Of a stretch of 64,000 nt of DNA, positions 48,801-61,895 are shown one piece after another (positions within the stretch are counted from its first letter, which is position 1; each line of letters starts with the position of its first letter). The stretch is from Pogonophryne albipinna (taxonomy: Eukaryota; Chordata; Actinopteri; Perciformes; Artedidraconidae). The DNA lies in contig JAPTMU010000061.1 in assembly GCA_028583405.1 (NCBI GenBank), positions 321,764-385,763 of the forward strand, given 5' to 3'. The notes under the pieces were generated by a model. The model ran no database searches and was not told where the DNA came from. It saw only the letters and a program-made list of their open reading frames with translations. The translations under genes and the position numbers were made by a program.

Positions 48801-49274
48801 CTTGCCCCATGATTAACTGTGAGGAGGACGAGACTCTACAGCACCTCCTCATGGACTGCTACAGAGCCCAGGAGGTGTGGTCGCTCCTACGGGGCATCGG
48901 GTTAGACTTCAATGTAGAATATATCTCAATCATGTATTGTATTCTGGATGAGGGGATGGACAATAAACACAGGGACCTTTTTCAGCTGGTAATTTGTATC
49001 ACATGTATGAAGATCTGGAAGACAAGGTGCAAAATGATACTAAATCAGACGATCATAAACAGTGGCACCATCGTGAAACAAATACTCACTGAACTAAGGA
49101 GAAGAAAAACCCTGGACAAATCCCAGACTCAGCCATGGGGCGTTTTGAGTCTGTGACCGAGCTGAGTCTCATTGGAATATAAACGTGCTCTCTTTATGTT
49201 ATTTATATATTTATTCATTGTGTTTTATGTGTATTATTAATGTAACTTGTGTATATCATGTACTGCCCAAATAA

Positions 49275-49676
<402 letters not shown>

Positions 49677-49707
49677 ACACCCTGATCCCGCTTCAACCAA
49701 AAACAAA

Positions 49708-49723
49708 GGCTCTTTTAAGAGCC
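49708..49723 (+). terminator. Histone 3' stem-loop (H2A copy 2)
   Basis: Perfect ggctcttttaagagcc; a purine-rich cagagagc word follows after about 13 bases, fitting the U7 element beyond the cleavage site. Confidence 0.93.
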
Positions 49724-50402
49724 ACACACTTTTATACAGAGAGCTTTTCTTCATCTAACACTTTTATATTTATTTAATCAACGACTATGTCTTATTTGTA
49801 GTTTCCACTACCCTGATGTGTAATGATGTATCATGTAGTGTAACTGCTTTTTCAACACTTATTTCTAACCTGAGAAAATCTGGACAATGCATTTCCATGA
49901 TGCCAAAGCCCCCTGATGGTCAAAACTACAATAAATACATGGTACAGATAATCATTTTCAGCCTGTTTAATATTCAGGTTTACTCAATAACAGCTTTCTT
50001 CAGTGTGGCTTTATCAGAAATATTAGATAAAAGGGACAAAACTCAAACATAAATGCCAATATTATTAAATAAGTACTGTGGTATCTGCTGCATGTGCATC
50101 AAGCATTAATAACTGATCAGACACTCCATGAATGTGTGCATAGATAGTTTAATGGAGTTCATGGTGTACAGTGTTTTATTAGTAAGCAGTGGTATAACAA
50201 GTCTACATCAAGTTGTAAGAAAATTGCAGTAATGTTTCCTCAGAGTAACACTTGGAAAATCTCTTTCCATGTAGTACACTTCATCTTCTACACACAGTGG
50301 TATAGGGCAGTCTATGGTGGAAAACAGCAGGGACAAAGTGAAATTGAAAAATGAATTAACAAGGGAGAATCGAGTCAGTTTTACAAACAGATGCATAATT
50401 AT
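49724..50402. other. Gene-free spacer
   Basis: AT-rich sequence, nothing recognised. Confidence 0.4.
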
Positions 50403-51272
50403 TAGTGCTGTCAAAATTATCGCGTTAACGGCGGTAATTAATTTTTTGAATTAATTGCGTTAAAATATTTAACGCATTTAACGCATGTGCAGAATGACCC
50501 GTCCCATACGTGCCACCAGTGGCAGCGCCAGGGTATGGCTGGGGTAGGCTACACCCATACCAAGAAATGCCTTAGCCCCACCATGAAAAATGATGTTAAA
50601 GTAAGCAAAATAAAGTCTGCCAACTCGCGCGGAGTAAATTGCACAGACAGCAGTTAGTAAGATTGATTTCAGTAGCCACTTGTCCGGAGATACCGAAGAC
50701 CAGAAACGGTTTTGAAAACTTTTGTCACGTAGTGATCGTCTTCTCAATAGAACATCTTTGATAATGTCGGTGTTGTTGCAGGAAGTCCCGACGGAGAATA
50801 CTTTTGCTGTAGTACAGGGGTGCACATAACTGGTACGCAGGTTATGTGCGTAATCTGAAACTTGTGTCACAAAGCGCATTTGCGTACCGACGTACTTGTG
50901 AAGCTTTTCCAGAAGGCGGTTAGATCACCGGACGACAGAGTCGGTCTCCGTGTGCACAGACAGGGCTGCTGTTAACGTCGGTCTGTACAACGGAATTGTG
51001 CCAAAACTACGCCAACCGGCTGCGGAGGGAGACTCCCCCCCCTTCACTGGAGAACTGGGCTAAAACAACTGATCACAACGTTCGCACTCTGTGGTCACGA
51101 AGTACTCTACTCGCCGCCGCCGCCCCCCCCTCTGTCGACTTTCCTGAAGTACTCCCCCGTTGATAGAAATCAACACGTAATGAATTAAGACCCCACGGTT
51201 TGATGATCGATAGGTGTGTGTGGGTTGTCTTTCATTTTGACACGCAGACAAATGTTATAATAAACATAGATA
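50403..51272 (-). mobile_element. DNA transposon with gctgtc termini, second copy
   Basis: Reverse-complement match to 16400-17271, starting tagtgctgtcaaaattatcg at 50403; similarity ends near 51272, so the far terminus is lost. It lacks the hAT insertion seen in the first copy. The same 133-codon frame is open at 50478-50879. Confidence 0.8.
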
Positions 51273-52415
51273 CTAGATTAGAGACTTTAAATAGGCTTCT
51301 TAGGTGTTTTGGCTCCACACATGTCTGACTAGGATTTTAACTTTATTTATTATTTAACACCGGTTAAAGGTGCTTGTTTCTTTCTCTCATGTATTTGTGT
51401 TCGGCATACTCTTAAAATAAAGCATTATCTTCTGACTGTTTATCACATGTATTCTTAAGGTCACGATGAATGACCAGCAGTTTCACCACAATACATTGTT
51501 TTTATTCAGAAATGTTAACCAAATAACATTAGAAATAACATAAATTGCAGGAAAAGAAGATGTATACTTTTCTGTATTTAGTCGACGCATAACCTGAAAA
51601 CCTTTTAAAATAACTTAATCTATGTATGTTTTAGTTTTTTGCCTTTAAATACTTCGTACATGAATCTTGTGACGCACCAACTTGAACAAACCCGTAATTG
51701 GGTGATTCGAGTCTTGAAACAGAAAGCCTCTTCCTGGCTTAAAGCCTGAGTCCAAATAAATATCACTACAATAAACAATATTTCTTTTTACATTCTGTTT
51801 TTGTCCATCTTATTCTATTTACATCTATATAGACTCTTTCATTTCAACATAAAATGCACTATTTTATTCTAATTGATTCTACAGTTTCTTTTTGCACTAT
51901 TTTAATTGAATTTGTTTGTTTTTTTAATCAGTTTTATTGTCTTTTGTCCTATATAACTATGTGGCATTGTTGGAGGAGCCTGGGACTTAAGATTTGCATT
52001 GCCACGTCTACACTGTAGCTACTGTGCATATGACAATAAATAATAAATGAAACTTGACCTTATTAATCTACATGTATTTTGGGTTAATTTTATATTCAAA
52101 TTAAGTGAACGAATAATGGATCACGGAAATGTATCTCTATAACAATAATGTAGTCAAGCAGAAAATAGTAGAGCTATAAACAGTATTAAATAATATAATT
52201 CAAACATGAAGAATTATGTTTTGTATATTTTATTAAGTTGAGTTTTTAATCCTAAATATTTTTGTTTTTATTGAATGTAAATACAATTATTATAATTACT
52301 GTTATATAACTATACTATGCTGCCACTGTTTCTAATTTTGGCTCTTGTACTTAGTGTTTGAGTTTTAAATAAAGTTGAGAAACGTTTTTGTCCATAAAAT
52401 ACAGTTTAGTTTAAA
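51273..52415. other. Gene-free AT-rich spacer
   Basis: No gene. Bases 51860-52060 (tgcactattttaattg, gtggcattgttggagg, gacaataaataataaatg) resemble a LINE or SINE tail, family unknown. Confidence 0.4.
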
Positions 52416-53226
52416 CAATGTTCTTCAAGATGTTAATATTTACATGCTTATCTAATCTTGAAATAGTGCTGTATAATAGCTTGTGCCATGTATGTTTTAG
52501 AGCTACTAAACTAACTCCTAACGGTATAAACAATGGTCACATTAAAGAACTGCTAATTGGCTAAAAGATATTAACTTCATTAATATTATGTACTAGATGT
52601 ACCTCATTTCTTAAAATGCTAATACAAAATAAATAAAGATCAGTTAGAAAGACACGTGTGTTAATATTTATTCCACTACAATAGAGCCACTATTTTCGTC
52701 CTGCTCCAAACATTAGTTGGTGAACACTGACATCTGGTGGACAAAGGCTGGAACTAAATATAACCTGTTATTCATTTCAATGTGCGTGTGGGCTAAAGAT
52801 ACCATCGAGTGCTTAAATGTTACGGTACGCTATTGATCGGTGAACTGCAGACACCTGCCAATAAGTAATACTGATATAGTGTAATCTGAGTTAAACACTA
52901 ATGATGGGTCAAACAGACGTTGTGGCTTTATTTATGTGGACTGACAGATGTAGAAACCACACCGCTAATCATTTGAGAATGTGGTGATTAACCTGCTGGA
53001 TGTACGAAGGACATTGTGAAAAGAGTTTGCTTTAGTTGAAATAAGGCTTTAATTTAGAGAGGCTACAATACATGATATCATTAATAGTAATTTAGGGTTA
53101 TGTTTCAAGTGTATATTTCTCTATAATGTGGGTGTTTTTAGTTGGGTGACTTGGTGTAACATGACATGTTGTGCACATCAATACATATAGGGCAAGGGGG
53201 AGAAATGTCTTTAGTTGGAAGTGTGT
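52416..53226 (-). repeat. Inverted duplicate of 22008-22843 (H2A 3' flank)
   Basis: The reverse complement carries the same words in the same order as the flank of H2A copy 1, with a 24-base insertion near 53140-53165. Gene-free. Confidence 0.85.
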
Positions 53227-53242
53227 GGCTCTTAAAAGAGCC
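53227..53242 (-). terminator. Histone 3' stem-loop (H2A copy 3)
   Basis: Perfect stem-loop word on the minus strand, 32 bases past the stop. Confidence 0.95.
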
Positions 53243-53273
53243 TTTGTTGTTTGTTGAAGCGGGATCAGGGTGT

Positions 53274-53660
<387 letters not shown>

Positions 53661-53719
53661 CTATGTGATTATTCTTTGACGTTTAGAATAAAGTAAGTTG
53701 ATCACCGTTCTCACCAGAA

Positions 53720-53749
53720 TATATAGGAGCGCAGCTAAACGCTCATTGG
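53720..53749 (-). promoter_or_regulatory. H2A copy 3 promoter: TATA, CCAAT
   Basis: TATATA at 53720-53725 and CCAAT (attgg on the plus strand) at 53745-53749, 63 and 88 bases upstream of the ATG. Confidence 0.78.
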
Positions 53750-54236
53750 TCAGATTGATCCGTAACTATGATCGTCCAATTAGAAAACAGGTCGGTCTGC
53801 CGCCTGAATTCATTTCAGAATGAGACTGAATTTTCTGAAATTGTTTTCACCCGTTCAAAGATGAACATAAACTCCTGTAATTTAAGAAGTGAAAGTCTCA
53901 ATATGTAGAGAACATTAAAACATTCAAAAAGGTGTCAAACTTAATGATTATTTACAGTGTGTAATTAACTTATTAAATAATATATTTGGTATTATAACTC
54001 AAATTACACACCCACCTAAATACATGCAGCTGTTTGGGCTAAACATTTAACGGGGAAAAAATGATCATCAATTGTAACTAATTTGTGTAATGTCTATTTT
54101 TTTATCTTATATTTATATTTTGAGGACATCTCTTATTTCATATTTAGATTTTAATAGTTTTGCTAGGTATTATTCATTCTGTCTTTGTATGCACCAAATA
54201 TACCAAAGCAAATTCCTTGTATGTGTCAAGCTCCTT

Positions 54237-54278
<42 letters not shown>

Positions 54279-54636
54279 CCCCCCCCCCACACACACAGTA
54301 CATACATTATATTTGCAGCACTTAACAAATATATATATATTTGAAAACCTCCAGGTTGAAGTGATGTAGAATACAAAAAAAAAAACTGTAAAAAAACTGC
54401 ACCGAAAGTAAAATGAACAAAATGTAAATAGTAAAAGCCAGATCACAGGAAGATGATCCAAGTGAGCATGGCAGTTTAATGTCACTACCACCAATTAATA
54501 ATTTCAAAACCACCTTAAAAAAAAAGAAGGGTGTTCACTTGCACCATAAGTATTATTTTAGTTGTATTAAAATGGAAATCATGTTGACGTATATTAGACA
54601 CTTAGTAAGAGGAAAGCAGCAGTAGATGAAGTGGGT
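53750..54636. other. Spacer with AT/C/AC tract
   Basis: No gene. Compound simple repeat at 54238-54298: (TA)n, then ten C, then acacac. Confidence 0.6.
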
Positions 54637-54652
54637 GGCTCTTAAAAGAACC
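54637..54652 (-). terminator. Histone 3' stem-loop with G-U pair (H2B copy 2)
   Basis: Minus strand ggttcttttaagagcc: one C of the usual stem is T, so the third pair becomes U-G. The stem can still form. Confidence 0.88.
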
Positions 54653-54673
54653 GTTGGTTTGTAGCAGTAGAGT

Positions 54674-55054
54674 TTACTTGGAGCTGGTGTACTTGGTCAC
54701 GGCCTTGGTGCCCTCAGACACGGCGTGTTTAGCCAGCTCTCCGGGCAGCAGCAGGCGGACAGCGGTCTGGATCTCCCTGGAGGTGATGGTGGAGCGCTTG
54801 TTGTAGTGAGCCAGCCGAGAGGCCTCACCGGCGATGCGCTCAAAGATGTCGCTCACGAAGCAGTTCATGATGCCCATGGCCTTGGAGGAGATGCCGGTGT
54901 CGGGGTGGACCTGCTTCATCACCTTGTAGACGTAGATGGCGTAGCTCTCCTTCCTGGACTTTCTCCTCTTCTTGCCGGTCTTCGTGGCGGTCTTAGCGAC
55001 GGCTTTCTTTGAGCCCTTCTTGGCCGCCTTGACAGGGGGTGCGTCAGCAGGCAT
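54674..55054 (-). CDS. Histone H2B (variant type), copy 2
   Basis: 126 residues, [13 protein letters not shown] to TKYTSSK. Same variant residues KVMKQV and MNCFVSD as copies 1 and 3, but NKRST (the canonical form) where they have NKRRT, and TATKTGKK in the tail. Start chosen at MPAD; an upstream in-frame ATG at 55099 lies at or before the likely cap site and is not conserved. Octamer and TATA precede it. It has diverged most among the three H2B, also in its upstream region. Confidence 0.96.
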   Translation of the reverse strand: MPADAPPVKAAKKGSKKAVAKTATKTGKKRRKSRKESYAIYVYKVMKQVHPDTGISSKAMGIMNCFVSDIFERIAGEASRLAHYNKRSTITSREIQTAVRLLLPGELAKHAVSEGTKAVTKYTSSK

Positions 55055-55110
55055 GATGTGAACGTGAGGTGCGACAGAGTCGATTGACTTCTTTGTCACA
55101 GCGCGGTCTA

Positions 55111-55163
55111 TTTATATTCACCAGATGCAAATATTACTGTGCTGTTGCTCGCACCGGGATTGG
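55111..55163 (-). promoter_or_regulatory. H2B copy 2 promoter: TATA, octamer, CCAAT
   Basis: TATAAA (plus tttata) at 55111-55116, octamer (plus ATGCAAAT) at 55125-55132, CCAAT (attgg) at 55159-55163. A LINE tail begins only about 40 bases farther upstream. Confidence 0.88.
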
Positions 55164-55200
55164 TTGTCTTCTGAGCAGGACGGAGCATGCGCGTAACGAG

Positions 55201-55246
55201 TTTTTTTTATTAGTCAGTTTATTGAACATGTCAGAAACAAAAACAT

Positions 55247-55277
<31 letters not shown>

Positions 55278-58200
55278 TCTCTTTTTTTCCTTTTTTTTTC
55301 TCAATCAAATTAATAATTATAACAAAGTACAACAAAAAAATAATAACAAAAAAAAAACAATAATAATTCTGTCATGTTCAACAGGGGCACGAAGAAGCTT
55401 AAAAAAAACTGTTCTGGTCCTACCCCCTCTAGCATATATTTTTCTTATAAATAAAACTATAGGTCATCGTCATCAGAGACATGTTTGCTTTTTGTTTTTT
55501 ACAAAACAATCAAATAAATTACTTTTACAATTACAAGAAATAACAACAAATGCGATTTTACAGGTCCTGTTCATAACCATTAATGATTTGGCTCCTAAAT
55601 AATACTTTCAGTTTAGATAGACTTGTACAATATTTCAGTGCATCATTACAGTTATTCCACAGACTAACACCTTTTGATGAGATGCAATGAAGTTTGCCAT
55701 TTGTTCCTACGGGTGGTTTTTTGAAAATGCAGTTTCCTCTCAACATGTGCATGCTTTCTCTCCGTGTGAAAAGTCCCTGGATATTATGAGGTAATTGTTG
55801 ATTTGCGGCTTTGAACATAATTTGAATAGTTTTATAGTCAACCAGGTCTTGTAGTTTTAGTGTTTTTAGTTTGATGAACAATTTATTTTTAGGTTCTCTG
55901 TACGTAGTTTTATGTATAACTCGTATGGCTGTTTTTTGCAGGATGAAGATAGGATGTGTATTTGTTTTATATGTGTTCCCCCAAACTTCCACACAATACA
56001 TCATGTATGGAAGTATGAAGGAGCAGTACAGCATAAACAAAGAAGCTTGATTAATTAGGTATTTGGCTTTATTTAGAATTGCTATTGATTTGGATATTTT
56101 GGCTTTGATATAGCTTATATGTGGTTTCCAACTTAATTTATTGTCTATGATTACTCCAAGGAATTTTATTTCCGATACTCTTTCTAATTGGACGCCATTT
56201 ATAGTGAGTTTCTTCTCTGTATTGGTCGATCGATTCCCAAATATTATGAGTTTGGTTTTGCTTGCGTTCAATGTTAATTTATTTTGGTCAAACCAGATCT
56301 TCATCCTGCTCAGTTCCTTCTCCATTGTGACCAATAGCTGTTCTAAATTGTCCCCACAGCAGAGTAGACTTGTGTCGTCTGCAAAAAGAATGGTTTTAAT
56401 AATTTTTGATATTTCACATATATTGTTAATATACAGAATAAATAGTAATGGCCCCAAGACTGAGCCCTGAGGCACCCCACATGTAGTAGTTGTGATTTAT
56501 GGCTTTGTAGTTCAACGTACTGTTCCCTGTTATGTAGGTAGCTGGATAACCATGATAGTGCAACACCTCTAATGCCATATCTCTGTAGTTTTTTTATTAA
56601 TAATTCATGATCAACCGTGTCAAATGCTTTTTTAAGGTCCAGAAATATCCCTATTGCATATTCTTTCTTTTATATTGCCTTAGTAATGTGTTCCATACAT
56701 TCTATAACTGCAAATGATGTAGTTCTGTTTGCTCCTAAACCATATTGTTGTTCATACAGTATGTTATGTTTGGTGAAGTCATTTAGTCTTGTATAGTAGA
56801 TTTTTTCCAGTTTTTTAGAAAACTGTGAGAGCAATGAAATTGGTCTATAGTTTGACAGTACATGTTTATCTCCAGATTTATGTATTGGTATGACTTTAGC
56901 AGTTTTCATTTTATTTGGAAATACACCGGTTTGATTACAGATGTGAGTTAGTGGTTTGGCTATACATTCAATAATGTTTTTAACTGTATACATGTCAATA
57001 TCATGACAGTCTGTAGACCTTTTACTCTTAAGTTTTTTAACTGTGTCAATAATTTCATTTTCATCAGTCCCTCTTAAGAATATAGTTTCCTTCACATATA
57101 TATCTTTACTTTCAACACCATCACTACAACCAGTATTTGGAATTTCCCCAGCTAGACAAGGACCAACATTGACAAAGTACTTATTGAAATCTTCGGCAAC
57201 TGAGGTCATGTCATAAATTACTGTATCGTTTTTTGACAGAAAACTGTTTGGGTATTGTGCCTTTCCATTTCCTTTTTTAATAATGGTATTTAATACATTC
57301 CATGTGTTTTTAATGTTATTTTTGTTATCCTCCAATAATTAGTTGTAATGATCCATTTCGCTACATCGTATTATCTTTGTTAGTTTGTTTTTGTATGTCT
57401 TGTATTTTTGTTCAGCCTCTACTGATCCATTCTTTAAGAAGTCTTTATATAATTCATTTTTCGTTTTACATGCATTTAATATTCCCTTAGTGATCCATGG
57501 TTTTTCAGCATATTTTTGTTTCACTATTTTCTTTACACAAGGACAATGTTTTTCATACAGCCCTGATAGAATATGTAGAAATGATTCATAGGCTTCATTT
57601 GCACTTTGTTCCAGTCTTGTTTAGATAATTCTTCTTTAAAAGAATGAACAGACTCTGGTGTTTTGTGTCTTGTAATTGTGACTTTTCTGGTGTCTTTTTT
57701 GATCCTAATCTGTATTGTTGCAAAGACTGGCAGGTGATCACTTGTGTCATTGATTAATATTCCACTTATTACTTTCCTATCCATAACATCTGTGAATATG
57801 TTGTCAATGAGTGTTGCACTGTGTGATGTTATTCTGGTTGGTCGTGTGATTGTAGGATATAAACTGTTGCTATACATAGAATTAATAAATTCTGTAGTTG
57901 CATTGTGTTCTTGTGGGTTCAGCAAATCAATGTTAAAATCTCCACATACAAAGAGCATTTTCTTGCTGCTTGTGTAGTTATAAAGTTCAGCTAGCTTTTT
58001 CTCAAATGTATCAATACATGATCCTGGTTTTCTATACACGCAGCTTATCAGAAGGTTTTTAGATGTTTTCATTTCAATTTCTACTGTTATGCATTCCATA
58101 ATGTTGTCTATAGCGAAAGACATATTACTGACTAGATCTACTTTCGTAATTTTTGTTAATATTAAAGTGCAGTCCCCCCACCTTTAGAATGTGTCCTATT

Positions 58201-59690
58201 AGTAAAAAACATGTTGTATCCCTCGATTTCAACCATGTCAGCTTGCTCCTCACTAAGCCAGGTCTCTGATATTGCTAAGGGCTGTAACTCGTTTCTCCAG
58301 TTGCCTTAAACAGTGTTTGATCTTTGATACATTTGAAATGAGGCTTCTGCTATTAAAATGTAATATTGATATTGATCCATACATCAATCCATTTCTTTTG
58401 AGTTGATCTTCTGTGTAGTATTCACATTGGTTATGGATGTTATTGTAGAAATTATGTTCAGGGTCAATATCCTGTTCAATGTCTTGTGATCTATGTTCCG
58501 TGTATTTGAAACATTTCAAGTCCAGTTTTTCATATTCAGCAGGTGAGTGGTTTTTGTCCAAGCTTATCATGGGTGTTCTTAGTGTGTTCATTTCAGTGTG
58601 TAGCTATTCAGTTAGGCCTACTTTATGTTGATTTTGATGTTTCATTCCTCAAACTGATCCAGCTCGGTGATTTCCCGGATAATGAGCACTTTCGCCATCT
58701 CTGCTGTTGATCCATTTAGTTTGATACAACTTTTACAATTTGTCGACCATGTTGCTTGAATCTTGTGTTGTTTCCTTAGTGTACGTGCTCTCCTTGCGAT
58801 GTCCGCGTTCTTCTTCGTAAGGTGTTCGTTAATGTAAACATTGGTCCCTTTTAGTTTCCTTCCTTGTCTGAGGAGTGCATATTTCTTTTTCCTGTTGATG
58901 AACCGGATTATTACTGCTGGTGTGGCTGTTGCGTTCTTGCTCCGCAGGGCATGACAGGCCTCAATAGGCGCATTCACACCGCAGTACTTTTCCCACAAAG
59001 GTTCATGAGAACTCTTTAGTTCTCATGAACTAAGTACAGATCGCGTTCACACCGGAATAAATCCCTGAGGGAGGATTAGGCAAATGAAGCCGCTGACGTC
59101 ACTTCTTCTTCTTCTGCTTTGGGTTTACTGGCAGGCCGCAAACCACTTCACGGCGTATACTGCCGCCCAAAGTCCCCGGAGTTGGGGACTGGCTTCAGTA
59201 GAAGCTGCTGGGACTCCCAGCAGCTTCTACTGAAGCCTTCCGAGTAAATCGCCAGAACGCCGACACCTCCTCATCTCCAACGCTCCCATGTTTTCTTTTG
59301 TGTTGCCATAAGTTAGTCTCTCTGCGTTTCTGCGCTGGGCTAATGCTAATAATGCTAATGCGAGGATAATAAAATGGCGGCTTCACAAAACTTTTTGGGA
59401 GTTTTACGGGGCGTGGTTTGCAATCCGCCCAGCCAATCAGAAATAGGAACCTTTTTCTCCCACGAAAGTATCTGCTCTCTAGCAGGGACTGAAAAGGTTC
59501 TCATGAACTAATTTTAGTACCGGCTCTTTTTGGTGTGAACGCGACAAAAGAGTTCTCATGAACTAAGTTCTCATGAACCTTTGTGGGAAAAGTACTGCGG
59601 TGTGAATGCGCCTAATATCTCCGCTGTCAACAGATATGCCCTTGCTGTCCAAAAAGCAAAGCACATGTTGCTCCAGCGTTTTAGAATCAA
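55201..59690 (-). mobile_element. Non-LTR retrotransposon with Bac_FP-like ORF1
   Basis: Minus strand, 3' A-tail at 55201-55208. ORF1 (59690-58642) encodes SKGISVDSGDIEACHALRS-type sequence split by a MITE, then FINRKKKYALLRQGRKLKG, VYINEHLTKKN, ARRARTLRK and ATWSTNCKSCIK; this resembles the FP25K-like ORF1 domain of some fish and insect LINEs. ORF2 (58591-55558) has an endonuclease (FNSRSL, VCGDFNIDLL, SDHLPVF), reverse transcriptase ([40 protein letters not shown]) and a C-terminal segment. Stops and frameshifts at about 58255, 58130, 57530, 57340, 56650 and 56480. The ORF1 start is lost. Clade uncertain (jockey/CR1 side). Confidence 0.85.
58966..59613. mobile_element. 648-bp MITE nested in LINE ORF1, AAT duplication
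   Basis: Inverted ends of about 48 bases: aggcgcattcacaccgc and the following cagtacttttcccacaaagg on the left, exact inverse on the right. AAT lies on both sides (58963-58965, 59614-59616). Removing it rejoins the LINE ORF1 frame at GDI-EACHAL, which confirms the ends. A 3-base duplication fits PIF/Harbinger. The interior contains a short palindrome of gctgctgggactcccagcagc type (59205-59225) and no transposase. Confidence 0.9.
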
Positions 59691-60274
59691 AACAGATTGG
59701 ATGACAACATGTAAAATGAACCCTCCATTGATTATGTATTTGTATTATTGGGGTGTTATAATGTGTTGTACATGAATAAATAAATCGGTTGGAATCAATG
59801 TCCTTTTAACTCTTTCATATGTTTTTAACTATGTATAACGTGGACAACAGAGAACCACATATTTTTCATGACCAAGGTTGGAATTTAAATAAAAAAAGTG
59901 AGGTGAAAGTGATGCTTGTCACCCTCTAGTCCACACGTATTAATCCACATGAATCCCAATAGTATGATTGTAAGATCCTGAAAAACAAATCTATTCATTA
60001 TAAGTGTGTTAGTCCTTAACATATCCCAGTGTATATCACCTTAAAACATATTTCAAAAGTTTAAGAAACCACAAACAGCTGCAAGTACAATTCTTTGGAG
60101 CAGTCGTGGTTGTGGAGACTTCATACTCTACGAACATTGGACATCTTTGATGTCGGATAAACAACGTTGTGAAATTATCTACATTTTTAATATCCGAGCA
60201 AGAGTTTTGGAGATGGAGTTTAAGTTCGATATAATGTTAATCGAAAGGAAATAGACTCTTTGAGTAATTTGGGT
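59691..60274. other. Gene-free spacer
   Basis: AT-rich; nothing recognised. Confidence 0.4.
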
Positions 60275-60290
60275 GGCTCTTAAAAGAGCC
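60275..60290 (-). terminator. Histone 3' stem-loop (H4)
   Basis: Perfect stem-loop word on the minus strand, 34 bases past the stop. Confidence 0.95.
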
Positions 60291-60323
60291 GTTGTTGTTC
60301 CAGGTATGTCAGGGTGTAAATGT

Positions 60324-60647
<324 letters not shown>

Positions 60648-60700
60648 TTATGTCGGCTCGTTCAGAACGAATGAGTAGAAGCAGAATGACCGGCAGTATT

Positions 60701-60706
60701 TATATA
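60701..60706 (-). promoter_or_regulatory. H4 TATA box
   Basis: TATATAAATA on the minus strand, about 66 bases upstream of the H4 ATG. Confidence 0.75.
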
Positions 60707-61267
60707 TTCACTGCGGACCTAAGAGAAGACGGAGAGCGGGAAAGCTGCTGGGCGGGGCCAACGCTGCAGCCTCCACATTATCTTTCAAAACATTTTCTCT
60801 TGCTTCTAATATTGTTTATATAATTCAGACAGGCTTTGTACTAAACGTTTGATGATTAAACGTTTGTTAATATGTAATAAAACCCTCACATGCTTAATAA
60901 CATTTATAATTGAAATAAGAACCTTTCTGAGATTAACATTACATTTAAAGTTGATCAGAGTATTCAAAAAATACTCTTTATAGGAGACTTTCATTCTGTT
61001 TCTGATGAGTCAAGACAAACATTTGTATAAAACAAGTCAACAATTTGACATAAAAGTAATAATTAGTCCATTAGTAGACTTATTCAACTTATAACATATT
61101 TCAGCTCTCACAAAATGTTATAAGTTTGGTCAATTAAAGCTTTTAATTTACACATTTAAAAGATACTTTAGTAGAGAAAACTATTTATTAGAAAATGGTA
61201 TTGCCAAAAATACATTTTTGACAGAATGTATTTTTAACTACTCTTTGGCTCTGATGATTATACTCAA
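60707..61267. other. Gene-free spacer upstream of H4
   Basis: AT-rich after the GC-rich promoter end; no gene. Confidence 0.4.
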
Positions 61268-61895
61268 CATACTTTATTATTTAAAAGAATGGAATATGGA
61301 GGCTTGGGAGACGTATACCTAGATATTAAACTTACAATTACTTTTGTTAAAATGTTTACAGCGGCAATATCAAGGAAAGCACCCTGGGGTTGGGGATAAA
61401 TCAAGGTGGACAAAAAGGAGAGGTAGAGCGAGACATGGCTCATATTACAAATTAGTATATGCTGATTTCATAAATGAATATGGACTTCAAAGTATATATA
61501 TATTTGTTTTAAATAAATGAATACAAATATGGTGGATATATTCTATCACTTATTGAAAGCCCCAAAGTGTTTTCTTCTGCGTCCCTTGTATGCAGATATG
61601 GAAGACCAGATGCACCGTGGTAATACATCAAACAATAATTAACAGTTGTACCAAAACAAAACATATCGGAACCGAGCTAAGGAGAAGAGAAAGCCTCGAC
61701 AAGTCACAGACTACCATGGAGCATACTGAGTCTGTGACTGAACAAAGGCTGATCGGACAATTCCCTTTCTGCCGTCTGAAATACTGTTCTGTTGTGTTTA
61801 AGTATGTATTTATGAGTTGTGTGTACATGTTTTTATGTAGTGGTTTGTGTATGTCTATTACAAAACAATTTAAGACAGTTTTAAAAATAAAAAAG
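61268..61895 (+). mobile_element. Old, diverged Tx1-like LINE 3' fragment
   Basis: Aligns with two stretches of the long LINE: 61268-61545 with about 48340-48645 (ggaatatggaggcttggg, gcaatatcaaggaaagcaccc) and 61585-61740 with about 49005-49165 (agatatggaagacc, accgagctaaggagaag, gagtctgtgactga), with roughly 330 bases missing between. Ends aaaataaaaaag. Similarity is far lower than between the two H2A-linked copies. The bases that follow (gtaacatcttc) are not H2A. It lies 630 bases upstream of H4. Confidence 0.75.

Noticed and set aside
55069..55602. Plus-strand 177-codon frame rich in Asn, Lys and Ile near 55.3 kb
   Set aside because: Runs through simple AT and A tracts at the 3' end of a minus-strand LINE; no protein character.
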